Assembly (NCBI GenBank): GCA_937891595.1
Contig: CALATF010000021.1
Location: 1 to 15,614 of the forward strand
Direction: 5' to 3'
Source of the DNA: an uncultured Clostridia bacterium
Lineage (GTDB): Bacteria > Bacillota > Clostridia > Christensenellales > UBA1242
DNA length: 15,614 nucleotides
Position 1 is the first letter of the stretch, and every line of letters starts with the position of its first letter. Made by a program: the position numbers and the translations under genes. The notes beneath the pieces are model-generated. The model was not told the origin of the DNA. It made no database searches and saw only the letters and a list, made by a program, of their open reading frames with translations. Shown piece by piece: positions 13,723 to 15,614 of the stretch.

Positions 13723-15124
13723 AAATTTCTTTTTTATTTTTTAATTTCATTCTTTTTTTGTAAGGAAGCATCCAGTATTCTTTGTATTTTTTAAGTCTTC
13801 TATCACCTATTGCATAGTCATATGTTAAAACAAATAACCCTTGAACAATATAAATATAGTAGTTTAAAATTCTCCAAATAATTAAAGCCCAAATTTGAGC
13901 ACCTGGTATTGAGGCAAAGAACATTCCATATAAAACAGTAAAGCTAAGGTCTGCTGTTCCTACACCCATAGGGATAGGATTAAATGCTGAAGATAAATCA
14001 ACCATAACAGCTATAGTCATAATTAACATCCATGAAGATGGGTCCCAGCCAGCAAAAGCACAATAAATAAAATATGGAATAGAATATACAGATAAATAAT
14101 ATAAAATTGATGCAACAATATTTACAAATACAACCCAAAATGATTTGCTATATTTTTTTGTTGTAGTTTGCCATACGTTTACAGTTCGCATAACTTTAAC
14201 AAAGGTTTTTTTGTAGTCTTTAATAATTTTAAATTTGCCTATTTTTATTTTACTTAATAGTTTTAATATTCCAGCAACAAAACCTGTACCTGCCCTACGA
14301 TTTAAAGAAATAAATACTACAGTAATAATTAAAACCGCTGTACAACCATAACCTATCCAACTTAAAGTAGAAACTAAACCGCTTGCAACTGTACCCACAA
14401 AATCAAGTGAATGAGTAATAATGTTTCTAAATAAAATGTAAGTAATAAAAATAAAGAAAACTATTTGGGAAAAGATATACTTACCCATAGCAATAGAAAT
14501 ACTTTCACCAGCATTGATACCATATTTATTCATATAGAACATTTGAAAAGGTTGCCCGCCAGTGCTAAGTGGCGTAATAACATCATAATGCTTTCCTAAA
14601 GCAGCAACCTTATAAGCTAACCTAAACCTAAATACACCTGTGGCTTTATGTATTAAAAATGCAAACTTTATTTGGTCTAAAATCATGCAAAACGCAAATA
14701 GCCCAAAAGCGCCTAAAATAAAAAACCAGTTTATATCTAAGATTGAAGTCAAAGATTCTATAGGACTTTCTTCTTTAGCTAGTTGTACCCATAAAACTAT
14801 GGCTATTACAACAATATTTAAAGCAAAATAAGAAAAGTTCAACCATTTTTTCTTATTAGTTGTGCTTTTAACCTTAATGCCCTTGTTTTTTACTTCTTTT
14901 TCTTTTTTTTCTCGATGCTCTTCTATAAACTTGTTAGAACTTTCTTTAGAAATAAAATATTTTGTATGCTCATCAACGTTTCCACCATAGTTAGATAAAC
15001 AACGCTTTATTTTACCTCTTTTAACTATTACTTTTTTAAGTATAGCTTTAGTAATTTTTAAAGAAGAAGTTATATCTACAGTATCTTTATTTTCTGAATC
15101 TTCTTCAATATTGTTTTTAGACAT
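13721..15124 (-). CDS. LPG_synthase_TM / UPF0104 family flippase-like membrane protein
   Basis: A 467-residue polytopic membrane protein. Residues 1-93 are a charged, Lys/Glu-rich cytoplasmic extension. The membrane core follows, with clear hydrophobic segments near 95-115, 132-150, 217-233, 255-274, 328-348, 362-378 and 408-435. Family hallmarks are TPLSTGGQPF (184-193) and NPIPMGVGTAD (382-392), the two conserved Gly/Pro loops of this family. Members include the membrane half of MprF and uncharacterised relatives thought to move lipid-linked substrates. There is no C-terminal aminoacyl-transferase domain, so this is not a full MprF. At 467 residues it is longer than the usual 300-350, mainly because of the N-terminal extension. 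Ribosome site GGGAGGG lies 4 nt before ATG, and the upstream gene ends 22 nt away, suggesting co-transcription. The substrate is unknown. Confidence 0.85.
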   Translation of the reverse strand: MSKNNIEEDSENKDTVDITSSLKITKAILKKVIVKRGKIKRCLSNYGGNVDEHTKYFISKESSNKFIEEHREKKEKEVKNKGIKVKSTTNKKKWLNFSYFALNIVVIAIVLWVQLAKEESPIESLTSILDINWFFILGAFGLFAFCMILDQIKFAFLIHKATGVFRFRLAYKVAALGKHYDVITPLSTGGQPFQMFYMNKYGINAGESISIAMGKYIFSQIVFFIFITYILFRNIITHSLDFVGTVASGLVSTLSWIGYGCTAVLIITVVFISLNRRAGTGFVAGILKLLSKIKIGKFKIIKDYKKTFVKVMRTVNVWQTTTKKYSKSFWVVFVNIVASILYYLSVYSIPYFIYCAFAGWDPSSWMLIMTIAVMVDLSSAFNPIPMGVGTADLSFTVLYGMFFASIPGAQIWALIIWRILNYYIYIVQGLFVLTYDYAIGDRRLKKYKEYWMLPYKKRMKLKNKKEI

Positions 15125-15146
15125 AACTCCCTCCCTTTAATTTTAA

Positions 15147-15614
15147 TTAAAATAAATCTGAAAAACGATTAATATTAAATTTGATATCTTCACTTAATGA
15201 ATTAATAATATCAGATTGATATTTTGAATAATTATCTTTAGCAACCATATCAAAAACATATTCAAATAAATCTTGGTTATAAGCTATAGATGTTTTAACT
15301 TGACTTAATTTTTCATAAACATTAGCTGCTGTAACTTTATCAGCTACAACATTTTTTAATGTTCCTGTAAATAATACAATATGATAACCGCTATAATTAG
15401 ATGCTTCTTCTAAGAAAGGCTGAGAAATAGCACCTGCATAGCCTACACCATTTGGAAAATATAGTTCTATATCTTGATTATATTCTGGAGTTACTGTAAC
15501 TGGTGAAAAATTTTCATTACCATTGTTATATAAAGTTCTTACAACTTCAGTGAAACTTTTTACCATACCACTAGTTTTAGTACCAACAACATAATCAAAT
15601 TTAGCATTCATTAT
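15147..15614 (-). CDS. 3' part of an unidentified gene, possibly PrsA/parvulin-like (5' end beyond window)
   Basis: The frame is open to the window edge (ATA precedes the first ATG at 15611), so this is probably the C-terminal 155 or so residues of a longer protein. The segment SQPFLEEASNYSGYHIVLFTG resembles the end of a parvulin domain, where an F-x-E-A helix is followed by GYHI. A helical tail follows (YEKLSQVKTS and onwards). PrsA/SurA-type foldases have such domains, but I see no complete domain and no signal peptide because the start is missing. It ends 22 nt before the flippase-like gene, so the two are probably one operon. The product remains unidentified. Confidence 0.5.
   Translation of the reverse strand: MMNAKFDYVVGTKTSGMVKSFTEVVRTLYNNGNENFSPVTVTPEYNQDIELYFPNGVGYAGAISQPFLEEASNYSGYHIVLFTGTLKNVVADKVTAANVYEKLSQVKTSIAYNQDLFEYVFDMVAKDNYSKYQSDIINSLSEDIKFNINRFSDLF

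Noticed and set aside
14640..14831. Plus-strand 63-residue open frame opposite the flippase-like gene.
   Set aside because: It is antisense to membrane segments of a recognised family, with no ribosome site.

Overview
The window is a very AT-rich stretch (roughly 25-30% GC by eye) from a low-GC, apparently spore-forming member of the Bacillota (Firmicutes), probably an uncultured clostridial or related gut-type lineage. This rests on a recognisable SpoIIID, a SpoIIQ-like M23 protein, a YwmB-like protein, good AGGAGG-type ribosome binding sites and strong A+T codon bias. All genes I can support lie on the minus strand, so the biological order runs from the right edge to the left.

Right end (15614-13721): the 3' part of an unidentified gene cut by the window edge, with a weak resemblance to the tail of a parvulin/PrsA-type protein, is followed 22 nt later by a polytopic membrane protein of the LPG_synthase_TM/UPF0104 flippase-like family. 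That pair ends at a clear hairpin terminator.

Middle (13658-11732): four small genes follow. They are a YwmB-like membrane-anchored protein, a SpoIIQ-like M23 (LytM) protein with all four zinc ligands, acyl carrier protein (acpP) with its own promoter and terminator, and spoIIID, the mother-cell sporulation regulator, behind a sigma-E-like promoter. YwmB, SpoIIQ and SpoIIID are genes that sit close together in many spore-formers. Here the usual companions (murA, spoIID, mreB/mbl) are absent from the interval and a housekeeping acpP is placed inside it.

Left (11409-1): a single uninterrupted reading frame of at least 3,803 codons runs off the left edge. It encodes a giant, probably lipid-anchored surface protein. 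After a lipoprotein-like signal sequence come about 1,140 residues of Ig-like/BIG2-type beta-sandwich sequence. A GLUG-repeat block (about residues 1164-1700), a second beta-sandwich stretch of about 1,000 residues, a second GLUG block (2724-3220) and a third (3253 to the window edge) follow. A consensus sigma-A promoter (TTGACA, 18 nt, TATAAT) drives it.

The most striking anomaly is at the far left. At about position 416, inside the third GLUG block, base composition jumps from about 27% to 50-55% GC within a few tens of bases while the reading frame and GLUG register stay intact. This is either recent recombination between GLUG genes or a chimeric assembly join at a shared repeat. I found no CRISPR array, tRNA, rRNA, transposase or phage gene, and no clearly new multi-gene system. 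The giant protein is the best candidate for something undescribed.
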